From Flavobacterium sp. 102 (GTDB lineage Bacteria > Bacteroidota > Bacteroidia > Flavobacteriales > Flavobacteriaceae): 64,000 bases of DNA. This document shows positions 1 through 6,835 of the stretch, piece after piece. The notes beneath the pieces were generated by a model. That model was not told the DNA's origin, made no database searches, and saw only the letters and a program-made list of their open reading frames with translations. A program made the translations under genes and the position numbers. The stretch spans positions 992,001 through 1,056,000 of the forward strand of contig NZ_RBKX01000001.1 in NCBI RefSeq assembly GCF_003634615.1. The letters are read 5' to 3'. Numbering within the stretch: position 1 is the first letter of the stretch; each line of letters opens with the position of its first letter.

Positions 1-2
1 TT

Positions 3-164
3 ACCGGTATTCCTGGAGTATTGGTTGACATTAAAGAAACCATCAAAGGATTTAACATGATTATTGATGGTGAGCTAGATCACCTTCCGGAAGCGGCTTT
101 CAACTTGAAAGGAACTATCGAAGAGGCAATCGAAGCAGGACAAAAAATGTTAGCAGAAGCGTAA
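3..164 (+). CDS. atpD: F1F0 ATP synthase subunit beta, C-terminal end (partial)
   Basis: Only the last 53 codons are in the window; the gene starts upstream. The translated end contains [18 protein letters not shown] and [11 protein letters not shown], the typical C-terminal tail of the catalytic beta subunit of the F1 sector, which makes ATP at the cytoplasmic face of the membrane. It is followed 81 bp downstream by atpC, the usual order at the end of an atp operon. The identification rests on this tail and the atpC neighbour. Catalytic motifs lie outside the window, so intactness cannot be judged. Confidence 0.93.
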   Translation, partial: TGIPGVLVDIKETIKGFNMIIDGELDHLPEAAFNLKGTIEEAIEAGQKMLAEA

Positions 165-245
165 TATAATTATGAATTATGAGTTATAAATTATGAGTTT
201 CGACTCACTTATAACTCATAACTTATAACTCATAACTAAATAAGT
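165..245. repeat. AT-rich inverted repeat between atpD and atpC
   Basis: The spacer is built from reiterated TTATGAGTTATAA and its complement CTCATAACTTATAACTCATAA, so left and right halves can pair. The same word family recurs after the ketoacyl synthase gene (about 6088-6200) and inside bioF (1659-1689). It looks like a dispersed low-complexity repeat family of this genome. I see no promoter in it. Confidence 0.7.
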
Positions 246-527
246 ATGATTTTAGAAATAGTATCACCGGAAGCTACCTTATTCAAAGGCGAAGTTACTT
301 CGGTTTCTTTACCGGGTGTGAATGGTTCTTTTCAAGTATTGAACAACCACGCGCCTATAGTTTCTATCTTAAAACAAGGTACCGTGAAAATCGTTGCCGA
401 TAGTTTTAAATTGGGCAAAGAAGTAGCCGAGAAGTTTACCAAAGTAAACGACCAAAACTACACTTTGGAAATCAATTCAGGAACTATTGAAATGAAAGAC
501 AACAAAGTAATTGTATTAGCCGACTAA
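246..527 (+). CDS. atpC: F1F0 ATP synthase subunit epsilon
   Basis: A 93-residue protein beginning MILEIVSPEATLFKGEV, with SLPGVNGSFQVLNNHAPIVS near residues 21-40. This is the conserved beta-sandwich N-terminal domain of the F1 epsilon subunit, which couples rotor rotation to catalysis and regulates ATPase activity. At 93 residues it is shorter than the roughly 130-140 residues of enterobacterial epsilon and lacks most of the C-terminal two-helix inhibitory domain. Short epsilons of this kind are, from memory, common in Bacteroidetes. It directly follows atpD and ends just before a strong terminator, so it is the last gene of the operon seen here. Confidence 0.93.
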   Translation: MILEIVSPEATLFKGEVTSVSLPGVNGSFQVLNNHAPIVSILKQGTVKIVADSFKLGKEVAEKFTKVNDQNYTLEINSGTIEMKDNKVIVLAD

Positions 528-548
528 TATAATTCAGTATAAACGAAG

Positions 549-574
549 AAGCCCGATAGTAATATCGGGCTTTT
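549..574 (+). terminator. Rho-independent terminator after atpC
   Basis: Stem AAGCCCGATA / TATCGGGCTT with a short loop, followed by a T run, 21 bp after the atpC stop. Its core (CCCGATA...TATCGGG) belongs to the same palindrome family seen in bioD (3121-3136) and in the tRNA-Asn array. Confidence 0.85.
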
Positions 575-580
575 TTATTA

Positions 581-661
581 GGAGCCAATCCGGCTTTCCA
601 CTCTATCTTTTTATTTCGTTTTGCAAACGAAATAAAAAGGATGCCGTTGCAATCCGGGCTA
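581..661. repeat. Intergenic palindromic repeat element
   Basis: A near-perfect long hairpin (605-642: ATCTTTTTATTTCGTTT, loop TGC, then its complement) sits inside flanks AGCCAATCCGGCTTTCC and GATGCCGTTGCAATCCGGGCT that are themselves partly complementary. The right flank resembles an element after the tRNA-Leu gene (about 22532-22612) that also carries AGCCCCGA. I infer a dispersed intergenic repeat of flavobacteria. No coding potential. Confidence 0.6.
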
Positions 662-674
662 TTTACTATATTTG
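647..674 (+). promoter_or_regulatory. Flavobacterial promoter for the 679 gene and biotin block
   Basis: TTG at 647-649, 17 nt spacer, TATATTTG at 667-674, matching the Bacteroidetes TTG/TAnnTTTG consensus. The -7 box ends only 4 nt before the ATG at 679, so transcription should begin at or very near the start codon, suggesting a leaderless message. Confidence 0.5.
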
Positions 675-678
675 AAAT

Positions 679-1206
679 ATGAAAAAGGATAAGGAATTCG
701 AGTTAGTGGTAGCCCAAGGGGAAATCCCATGGTGGCGAGTATTTTTGGCTGCTATTCTATTTACTGGTGTAATTTATAACGTTTATCTTTTGATTATCTA
801 TTGTAACAACATGACACTTGATAGTATTCCTGCAAGGACTATTCCTGATGCCATAAAAAAAATATCTTCCGGTTTAGTTGCAGGCATCGCTTTATCAATA
901 ACCAAAACGGTTCTAATTGATATTGATAAAAATAAATTGATTTCAAGATATGCCGTAGGTCCTTTTTCCCGTGATGTATTGACCGTTGTACCGGAACTGG
1001 AATATGTTTCGGTATTTTTTAATTCAAAAGAAGAATACGAGGTAAATCTTTGGTACAAAGGAAATAAGCATTACAAAATGTATACGTTTATAGAAAAAGA
1101 ACATGCACATAAATTTGGCGTCATGGTTGCCCAAAAGCTCAATATCGATTTATTAGACGCCACGGAAAAAGGAAACAATAAATGGATTGAAAAAGTGACA
1201 ATATGA
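679..1206 (+). CDS. Small membrane-anchored protein of unknown function, first gene of the biotin block
   Basis: A 175-residue protein I cannot assign to a family. A charged N-terminus (MKKDKEFELVVAQGEIPWWR) precedes a hydrophobic segment at about residues 20-42. A second weakly hydrophobic stretch (SSGLVAGIALSITKTVLIDID) lies near 63-83, and the rest is soluble and mixed charge. The layout, two membrane-associated segments followed by a strand-rich region (VSVFFNSKEEYEVNLWYKG), resembles small PH-like membrane proteins, but that is only a guess. The stop overlaps the bioF start (ATGA at 1203-1206), so the two genes are translationally coupled and probably co-transcribed from 647-674. A role in biotin supply would be inference from position only. 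Confidence 0.8.
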   Translation: MKKDKEFELVVAQGEIPWWRVFLAAILFTGVIYNVYLLIIYCNNMTLDSIPARTIPDAIKKISSGLVAGIALSITKTVLIDIDKNKLISRYAVGPFSRDVLTVVPELEYVSVFFNSKEEYEVNLWYKGNKHYKMYTFIEKEHAHKFGVMVAQKLNIDLLDATEKGNNKWIEKVTI

Positions 1207-2366
1207 AACTCCCAAAATCACTACAAACTAAACTCGAGCAACGCCAAGCCAATAACGCTTTGCGCCAATTGCCGGCAGCCAAGAACTTGGTAGATTTTGC
1301 ATCCAATGATTATATCGGGTTTGCGCATAGTGAAACTATCTTTCATCAAACCCATCAATACCTTCTAGATCAGAATATCAAAACCAACGGCGCCACCGGT
1401 TCGCGTTTGATTTCCGGAAACCATAACTTATATGAAATAGCAGAAAGTTTCATCGCCAACTTCCACCAATCCGAAACCGCTTTAATTTTCAACTCCGGTT
1501 ATGATGCCAATGTGGGTTTTTTCAGCGCCGTACCACAACGAAACGATGTGATTCTGTATGACGAACTTTGTCACGCATCCATCCGAGACGGCATCCAAAT
1601 GAGCCATGCTAAAGCCTATAAATTTCAACACAACGACTTGGAGGATTTGCAGCAAAAACTCATAACTTATAACTCAAAACTCATAACTCTTTACATAGTC
1701 ACAGAATCAGTCTTCTCTATGGATGGCGATTGTCCTAATATAGAACAACTTGTTGCCTTGACTGAAAAACACAACGCTTACTTAGTCATAGACGAAGCCC
1801 ATGCGCTCGGTGTTTTCGGAGAACAAGGCGAAGGATTAATACAGAGTGTAGGCCTACAAGACAAAGTCTTTGCCCGAATCATGACGTTCGGAAAAGGATT
1901 AGGGTGTCACGGTGCGGCGATTTTAGGCAGTGCCGAATTGAAAAGTTATCTAGTCAATTTCGCGAGAAGTTTTATTTATACCACTGGTTTATCACCTCAT
2001 AGTGTTGCTACGATTTTAGTAGCTTACCAACATTTGGCACAGGAAAAAGAAACATTGAAAGCGTTAAGAAGCAACATTCTTTTCTTCAACCAAGAAAAAC
2101 TCCGATTAGGATTAAAACCGATGTTTGTCTATTCCAAATCAGCAATACAATGCGCCATCATTCCGGGAAATTCTACCGTGAAGAAAATCGCAACGCAATT
2201 ACAACAAAAAGGTTTTGATGTAAAACCCATTTTATCTCCAACCGTTCCCGAAGGACAAGAACGCCTTCGTTTTTGCTTGCACAGTTACAATTCAGAGGCG
2301 GAAATTTCAAATGTGTTGGAATTGTTGAGTACTTTTGTTTTTGGAACACAGATGACACAGATTTGA
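1203..2366 (+). CDS. bioF: 8-amino-7-oxononanoate synthase (AONS)
   Basis: A PLP enzyme of the alpha-oxoamine synthase family. It condenses pimeloyl thioester with alanine to give 8-amino-7-oxononanoate, the first committed step of biotin ring assembly. Seen: NGATGSRLISGNHNLY near residue 60-75, YDELCHASIRDGI, ESVFSMDGD, DEAHALGVFG, and the PLP lysine in TFGKGLG at K231. Length (387) is usual. The start at 1203 overlaps the previous stop by 4 nt. Two oddities: residues about 153-163 (LITYNSKLITL) are encoded by the genome's CTCATAACTTATAACTC repeat, and the last residues plus stop codon lie in the left inverted repeat of the following GxxExxY element. bioD and bioA follow downstream, so this is the head of a bioFDA operon. 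Confidence 0.93.
   Translation: MKLPKSLQTKLEQRQANNALRQLPAAKNLVDFASNDYIGFAHSETIFHQTHQYLLDQNIKTNGATGSRLISGNHNLYEIAESFIANFHQSETALIFNSGYDANVGFFSAVPQRNDVILYDELCHASIRDGIQMSHAKAYKFQHNDLEDLQQKLITYNSKLITLYIVTESVFSMDGDCPNIEQLVALTEKHNAYLVIDEAHALGVFGEQGEGLIQSVGLQDKVFARIMTFGKGLGCHGAAILGSAELKSYLVNFARSFIYTTGLSPHSVATILVAYQHLAQEKETLKALRSNILFFNQEKLRLGLKPMFVYSKSAIQCAIIPGNSTVKKIATQLQQKGFDVKPILSPTVPEGQERLRFCLHSYNSEAEISNVLELLSTFVFGTQMTQI
1659..1689 (+). repeat. Dispersed CTCATAAC-type repeat inside bioF
   Basis: CTCATAACTTATAACTC followed by a second CTCATAACTC, sharing a 19-nt identical run (ACTCATAACTTATAACTCA) with the intergenic copy at 214-232. Here it is read in frame as part of bioF (LITYNSKLIT), at a surface loop between DLEDLQQK and the strand before ESVFSMDGD. 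Confidence 0.75.
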
Positions 2367-2377
2367 CGGATTTTCAC
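2341..2377. repeat. Left inverted repeat of the GxxExxY element
   Basis: 37-bp sequence beginning TTGGAACACAGATGACACAG, complementary to 2783-2819 with two mismatches. It overlaps the end of bioF and supplies its TGA stop codon. Confidence 0.85.
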
Positions 2378-2386
2378 CAATTGAGT

Positions 2387-2779
2387 ATGACAAATTTTTT
2401 ACATAAAAAACTAAGCGACGCAATATTGAAAAGTTATTATGAGGTGTATAATAATTTAGGATATGGTTTTCTTGAAAAAGTATATCAAAACGCAATGTAT
2501 CTAGAGTTGAAGAGTCAAGGATATAATGTTGAACCACAAAAACAAATTAAGGTCTATTATAAAGGAATGGTGGTTGGAGAATATTATGCAGATTTGCTGA
2601 TTGATGACACTATAATCTTAGAACTTAAAGCTTGTGAATGTTTAATGGACGCTCATAAAGCACAACTTATCAATTACTTGAAAGCAACAGATATAGAGGT
2701 TGGACTCTTATTGAATTTTGGTGAAACTCCTGAGTTCAAAAGGTTTATTTACACTAATGACCGCAAGAATTTAAAATAA
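2387..2779 (+). CDS. GxxExxY protein (PD-(D/E)XK-like family)
   Basis: A 130-residue protein starting MTNFLHKKLSDAILKSYYEVYNNLGYGFLEKVY. The G-F-L-E-K-V-Y run is the defining GxxExxY motif. YADLLIDDTIILELKACE carries the D...ExK pattern of PD-(D/E)XK nuclease folds, followed by INYLKATDIEVGLLLNFG. The family is widespread and sporadic in bacteria with no firm function known to me. I chose the ATG at 2387 because upstream in-frame codons belong to bioF and the repeat. The gene lies exactly between 37-bp inverted repeats (2341-2377, 2783-2819) and splits bioF from bioD, so gene plus repeats look like a mobile insert of about 480 bp. Nuclease activity is inference from fold motifs. Confidence 0.85.
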   Translation: MTNFLHKKLSDAILKSYYEVYNNLGYGFLEKVYQNAMYLELKSQGYNVEPQKQIKVYYKGMVVGEYYADLLIDDTIILELKACECLMDAHKAQLINYLKATDIEVGLLLNFGETPEFKRFIYTNDRKNLK

Positions 2780-2782
2780 TCA

Positions 2783-2819
2783 GTGATAATCTGTCAAATC
2801 TGTGTCATCTGTGTTCCAA
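2783..2819. repeat. Right inverted repeat of the GxxExxY element
   Basis: Ends in TGTGTCATCTGTGTTCCAA and is complementary to 2341-2377 over 37 bp with two mismatches. It lies 3 bp after the GxxExxY stop. Immediately after it comes ACTTTACGAACTTAGCGGTTAAAT, another repeat-like word related to TTTAACCGCAAAGTGCGCAAAG at 4829-4850. Confidence 0.85.
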
Positions 2820-2850
2820 ACTTTACGAACTTAGCGGTTAAATAAATACC

Positions 2851-3483
2851 ATGAAAATATTCATCACAGGAATCGGCACCGATGTCGGCAAAACTGTCGC
2901 ATCCGCAATAGTAACTCAAGCCTTAGAAGCCGATTATTGGAAACCGATACAAGCCGGAGATTTAGACCATTCCGATAGTCATAAAGTAAGAGCGTTGGTG
3001 TCTAATGACAAATCTGTTTTCCATCCGAACGCCTATGCGCTCCAAACGCCTGCGAGTCCACATTTGGCTGCAGCCAAAGACGGCGTGCGCATCGATATCA
3101 GTAAAATTGTCGAAACCAATCCCGATAGCTATCGGGAGAAAAACTATTTGGTTATCGAAGGCGCAGGCGGAGTTCTCGTGCCATTAAATGAAACAGAATG
3201 CGTCATCGATTTAATCCAAAAAGAGTATAAGGTGATTGTTGTTTCCCGACATTATTTAGGCAGTATTAATCATACGTTACTAACGCTTGAAGCACTGCAA
3301 AATAGAAAGATAAAAGTAGCCGGAATCATTTTCTCAGGAGATGAAAACAAAGCTACTGAAGACATTATCCTAAACAAAACCGGTGTCAAATGTATCGGCA
3401 GAATTGACAACGAACCCTATTTTGATGCGAATGTGGTTTCTTATTACGCTGACAAGTTTCGGGACAACCTTTTAAGTTTATAG
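2851..3483 (+). CDS. bioD: Dethiobiotin synthetase
   Basis: A 210-residue ATP-dependent carboxylase that closes the ureido ring of dethiobiotin from 7,8-diaminopelargonate, CO2 and ATP. The P-loop GTDVGKT is at residues 9-15, followed by YWKPIQAG (substrate and phosphate binding) and VIEGAGGVLVPL (switch region) near 107-118. Length is normal. It sits after the GxxExxY insert and 3 bp before bioA. Unusually, 3121-3136 is the perfect 16-nt palindrome CCCGATAGCTATCGGG, read in frame as PDSYR. The same palindrome occurs repeatedly in the tRNA-Asn array, so a dispersed repeat appears to have entered this gene without breaking the frame. Confidence 0.95.
   Translation: MKIFITGIGTDVGKTVASAIVTQALEADYWKPIQAGDLDHSDSHKVRALVSNDKSVFHPNAYALQTPASPHLAAAKDGVRIDISKIVETNPDSYREKNYLVIEGAGGVLVPLNETECVIDLIQKEYKVIVVSRHYLGSINHTLLTLEALQNRKIKVAGIIFSGDENKATEDIILNKTGVKCIGRIDNEPYFDANVVSYYADKFRDNLLSL
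3121..3136. repeat. 16-nt palindrome CCCGATAGCTATCGGG within bioD
   Basis: Perfect palindrome, identical to those at about 32279, 32416, 32553 and 32690 in the tRNA-derived array. It is translated in frame in bioD. Confidence 0.85.
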
Positions 3484-3486
3484 CAT

Positions 3487-4758
3487 ATGACACTTTCTGA
3501 GAAAGACCAGCTCTACAACTGGCATCCTTATACCCAACACAAAACCATGGGCTTGTTGCCCGCCATTGTCAAAGGCAAAGATGCTTTGCTTTGGGATGAT
3601 AACGGCAAGGAATTCATCGACGCCATTGCGTCTTGGTGGGTCAATCCTTTCGGGCATTCCAATAAAGTGATAGCCGATGCGATTTACGAACAGTTAACAA
3701 CCTTAGAACACGTTTTATTCGGTGGTTTTACACATAACAAAGCGGTCGAATTGTCGGAGAAACTGATTTCTATTTTGCCTTCCAACCAAAAGAAAATCTT
3801 TTATTCCGATAACGGTTCGACTGCGGTAGAAGTGGCGCTCAAAGGCACTTTGCAATATTATTACAACAAAGGCGAAAAACGCACCAAAGTCATCGCTTTT
3901 GAAGATGCTTTCCACGGTGATACGTTTGGCGCCATGGCAGCGAGCGGCATTTCTTTTTATACTGAAGCGTTTCAGGGTTCTTTGTTAGAAGTGGTTCGCA
4001 TTCCGGTGCCAACGGTGGGCAATGAGGAACGCAGTTTGAAAGCTTTGCAGGATTTGATTGCTGCTAAGGAATACGCCGCATTTATCTTCGAGCCTTTAGT
4101 ACAAGGTGCAGCCGGAATGGTAATGTATGAACCGGCTGTTTTAGACCAAATGATTGCCCTTTGTCAACAGCACCAAGTTTTTACGATAGCCGATGAAGTA
4201 ATGACAGGTTTTGGGAAAACCGGCAAAACATTCGCTACGGATTATTTGGTCAACAAACCCGATATTATGTGTTTGTCAAAAGCCTTAACCGGCGGAACGA
4301 TTCCGATGGCGATTACTACTTTTGCCCAAGAAGTCTTTGACGGATTTTATAACGATGATGTCAATAAAGCCTTATTCCACGGTCATACTTTTACCGCAAA
4401 TCCAACGGGTTGTGCAGCCGCTTTGGCGAGTATCGGATTATTGGAAACGGCTGAAATGCAAAATAATATTACCCAAATCAACACCCAACATTTGGCTTTC
4501 GCCCAAAAAATGAAAGCCCATCCAAAAGTCAAAACGACTCGCGTACTCGGAGTGATTTTTGCTTTAGAAATCAAAACCGACAGCACCGAAAGTTACTACG
4601 GAACCATGCGAACCAAGCTCTACAATTTCTTTATCGAAAACGGCGTGATTTTAAGACCGGTTGGGAATATCGTTTATATTTTACCGCCATATGTTATTTC
4701 AAATGAACAACTGGAAAGAGTATATAAAGTAGTGGAAGACGCAGTTGAGATGGTTTAA
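3487..4758 (+). CDS. bioA: Adenosylmethionine-8-amino-7-oxononanoate aminotransferase
   Basis: A class III PLP aminotransferase that converts 8-amino-7-oxononanoate to 7,8-diaminopelargonate using S-adenosylmethionine as amino donor. Seen: WHPYTQHKT at the N-terminus (BioA signature), SWWVNPFGHSN, FYSDNGSTAVEVALK (phosphate binding), FEDAFHGDTFGAMAASG, DEVMTGFGKTG, and the PLP lysine in CLSKALTGG at K265. The full 423 residues match family length. It starts 3 bp after the bioD stop and is clearly in the same operon. No defects seen. Confidence 0.95.
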   Translation: MTLSEKDQLYNWHPYTQHKTMGLLPAIVKGKDALLWDDNGKEFIDAIASWWVNPFGHSNKVIADAIYEQLTTLEHVLFGGFTHNKAVELSEKLISILPSNQKKIFYSDNGSTAVEVALKGTLQYYYNKGEKRTKVIAFEDAFHGDTFGAMAASGISFYTEAFQGSLLEVVRIPVPTVGNEERSLKALQDLIAAKEYAAFIFEPLVQGAAGMVMYEPAVLDQMIALCQQHQVFTIADEVMTGFGKTGKTFATDYLVNKPDIMCLSKALTGGTIPMAITTFAQEVFDGFYNDDVNKALFHGHTFTANPTGCAAALASIGLLETAEMQNNITQINTQHLAFAQKMKAHPKVKTTRVLGVIFALEIKTDSTESYYGTMRTKLYNFFIENGVILRPVGNIVYILPPYVISNEQLERVYKVVEDAVEMV

Positions 4759-4828
4759 GAGTTTCAAGTTTTAGGTTTCAAGTTCTCTGCGAATCTCCTT
4801 TTTTCTCCGTGAGTCTCTGTGTAACGAA

Positions 4829-4871
4829 TTTAACCGCAAAGTGCGCAAAGTTTTACGCAAAGTGCGCAAAG
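4829..4871 (+). repeat. Short direct repeats before the ketoacyl synthase gene
   Basis: TTTAACCGCAAAGTGCGCAAAG followed by TTTTACGCAAAGTGCGCAAAG: two tandem copies of CGCAAAGTGCGCAAAG, preceded by degenerate words (CTCTGCGAATCTCC, GAGTCTCTGTGTAAC). Similar words occur after the GxxExxY element. Likely remnants of a dispersed intergenic repeat. Confidence 0.6.
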
Positions 4872-4899
4872 CTACTGCCCACTTTTTCCAAAGAATAAC

Positions 4900-4907
4900 T
4901 ACCTTTG
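4900..4907 (+). promoter_or_regulatory. Possible -7 box TACCTTTG before the ketoacyl synthase gene
   Basis: TACCTTTG matches TAnnTTTG and lies 17 bp before the ATG at 4925. No good TTTG is found at the usual distance upstream, so this is a weak call for an internal promoter. Confidence 0.3.
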
Positions 4908-4924
4908 CACTTCAGAATACTACC

Positions 4925-6103
4925 ATGTTGAAAACCAAAATCGCCATTACCTCTTTAGCTTCTGTTTCGCCCTTGGGGAAAAACCCTGAAGCGATTTGGA
5001 ACAATTATCTTTCGCCTAAAACCTTAATTTCAACCCAAGATTTTAATGGCAAAAGCCAATTTGTAGCGATGATTCCGGCGGAAATTAGAACAGCTATAGA
5101 TAACTTGCGCAAAGAAGATATCAAGTACAAAGCCTTAGACGAAACAGTTTTACTGGCGATATTGGCTTCGCGCCAAGCGATTGCAACTGCAGGTTGGCAA
5201 CAAGGAGACGACTTCGGAATCAACATTGGTTCTTCACGTGGTGCGACACAGTTGTTTGAAAAGTACCACCAAGAGTTTTTAGAAACGGGCAAAACTGCCA
5301 CACTCACTTCTCCAACGACTACTTTAGGTAATATTTCTTCTTGGGTAGCACACGATTTAAAAAGTACCGGACCTGAAATATCGCATTCCATTACGTGTTC
5401 AACAGCTTTGCATGCGGTGTTAAATGCCGTGGCTTGGTTGCAATCGGGTTTAGCGACTAAGTTTTTAGTCGGTGGTAGTGAAGCGCCTTTGACCGCTTTT
5501 ACGTTGGCACAAATGCAAGCTTTGAAGATTTATGCGAATCCAAATGATTGTCAGCCTGAGCTTGCCGAATGGCCTTGTCGCGCTTTCGATTTTACCAAAA
5601 CCAAAAACTCCATGGTTCTCGGAGAAGCGGCTTCAATAGCATGTTTAGAATTAGGCGAAAGCCCAAAAGCCTTAGGCTACATCACCGGTATTGGCTATGC
5701 GACGGACGATTTAGAACACAACATTTCAATCTCAGAAGAGGCCAAGTGTTTTCAGAAATCGATGGCGATGGCTTTGGGAAATACTCCATTAGCCGAAGTC
5801 GATGCGATTGTAATGCACGCACCGGGAACGTTAAAAGGAGATACTTCTGAATACAAAGCCATCCAAAAAATCTTTGGCAATAACTTGCCGATGCTCACCA
5901 CCAACAAATGGAAAATCGGACATACTTTTGGGGCTTCCGGTATGCTGAATATTGAACTGGCATTGTTGATGATGCAACACCAAACGTTTATCGGAATTCC
6001 GTATGTCGCTGAACCTAATCCACGCAAAACCATTCGTAAAGTGTTGATTAACGCGGTTGGTTTTGGGGGTAATGCGGTGAGTGTGTTGTTGAGTTATGAG
6101 TGA
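4925..6103 (+). CDS. Divergent beta-ketoacyl synthase, biotin-operon type
   Basis: A 392-residue thiolase-fold condensing enzyme. Seen: the active-site cysteine in ITCSTALHA at C158, VMHAPGTLKGD in place of the usual NAHGT histidine motif, and IGHTFGASGMLNIELA for the second histidine region. It is therefore probably catalytic (Cys-His-His) but more divergent than housekeeping FabF. It follows bioA by 166 bp in the same direction, suggesting a role in making the pimeloyl or acyl precursor for bioF, though this is inference from position. The ATG at 4925 is chosen because in-frame codons upstream fall in repeat DNA and MLKTKIAITSLASVSPLG is a normal KAS start. It could instead serve another specialised acyl pathway. 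Confidence 0.85.
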   Translation: MLKTKIAITSLASVSPLGKNPEAIWNNYLSPKTLISTQDFNGKSQFVAMIPAEIRTAIDNLRKEDIKYKALDETVLLAILASRQAIATAGWQQGDDFGINIGSSRGATQLFEKYHQEFLETGKTATLTSPTTTLGNISSWVAHDLKSTGPEISHSITCSTALHAVLNAVAWLQSGLATKFLVGGSEAPLTAFTLAQMQALKIYANPNDCQPELAEWPCRAFDFTKTKNSMVLGEAASIACLELGESPKALGYITGIGYATDDLEHNISISEEAKCFQKSMAMALGNTPLAEVDAIVMHAPGTLKGDTSEYKAIQKIFGNNLPMLTTNKWKIGHTFGASGMLNIELALLMMQHQTFIGIPYVAEPNPRKTIRKVLINAVGFGGNAVSVLLSYE

Positions 6104-6194
6104 TAAATTATAAGTTATGAGTTGGTTCAACTACAACTTAGAAATGAAAATATTAACTTTTCAATCTTTTTAACTCATAACTCATAATTCATAA

Positions 6195-6662
6195 CTATTT
6201 TTCGAGTTCCTTCATCTTCTCATAAACCAATTGGCTTTCCCAACCCCTGCGCAATAAATAATCACAGAATTTTTTGTTCTTTTTTACGCCTTTTCTTTCG
6301 GTTAGGCTGTTCCAATGGCGTTCGGCTAATTGGTGAAAAGTTTCCTGATATTGTGCCTCGGAGATTTCCGTTAGTGCGGCTTTGATATTGGGTGCCGAAA
6401 TATGCCTTTGCTTGAGCTCATTGACGATTCTGATTTTGCCCCAAGATTTGATGCGGTGTTTGCCTCGGGCAAAACTGCGGGCAAAGCGTTCTTCGTTGAG
6501 GAAATTGTGTTGTAGCAAATGCACGACTATCACATCAATCTCATCGCTTTTTAGGCCGAGTTGGTACAATTTATCGACCACTTCCTGATGACAACGCTCT
6601 TGGTAGGAACAGTAATATTCCAGTTTGAGTTGGGCTTCGGCTAGGGTTGGTTTTTCGGTCAT
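6195..6662 (-). CDS. recX: Regulatory protein RecX
   Basis: A 155-residue, mostly helical protein. CHQEVVDKLYQLGL, FLNEERFARSFARGKHRIKSWGKIRI and FCDYLLRRGW are typical RecX repeats with the NEERFA signature. RecX binds RecA and modulates its filaments. The start is set at MTEKPTLAEAQLKLEYYC. The open frame continues upstream but runs through a GGGATAA-type repeat tract giving IPYPLSLF repeats, which is not believable protein. It faces the biotin block tail to tail. recA is not in the window. Confidence 0.9.
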   Translation of the reverse strand: MTEKPTLAEAQLKLEYYCSYQERCHQEVVDKLYQLGLKSDEIDVIVVHLLQHNFLNEERFARSFARGKHRIKSWGKIRIVNELKQRHISAPNIKAALTEISEAQYQETFHQLAERHWNSLTERKGVKKNKKFCDYLLRRGWESQLVYEKMKELEK

Positions 6663-6694
6663 GTTTGGCGGTGAATGAAAGGCAAAAGTAAGGG

Positions 6695-6806
6695 TTTTTG
6701 AGGGAATGGAGAAAAGGGAAGAGGGGAAAGGGATAAGGGATAAGAGAAAAGGGATAAGGGAAGAGGGATAAGGGAAGAGGGATAAGGGATAAGGGATAAG
6801 GGAATA
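6695..6806. repeat. Purine-rich GGGATAAGGG / GGGAAGAGG short tandem tract
   Basis: About 110 bp made of reiterated GGGATAA and GGGAAGAG words, directly upstream of recX. It has strong strand asymmetry (purines on +). It could affect recX expression or simply be slippage-prone filler. Confidence 0.8.
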
Positions 6807-6835
6807 GACTTTTTTAGGGTACCGTTTCAATGCTC

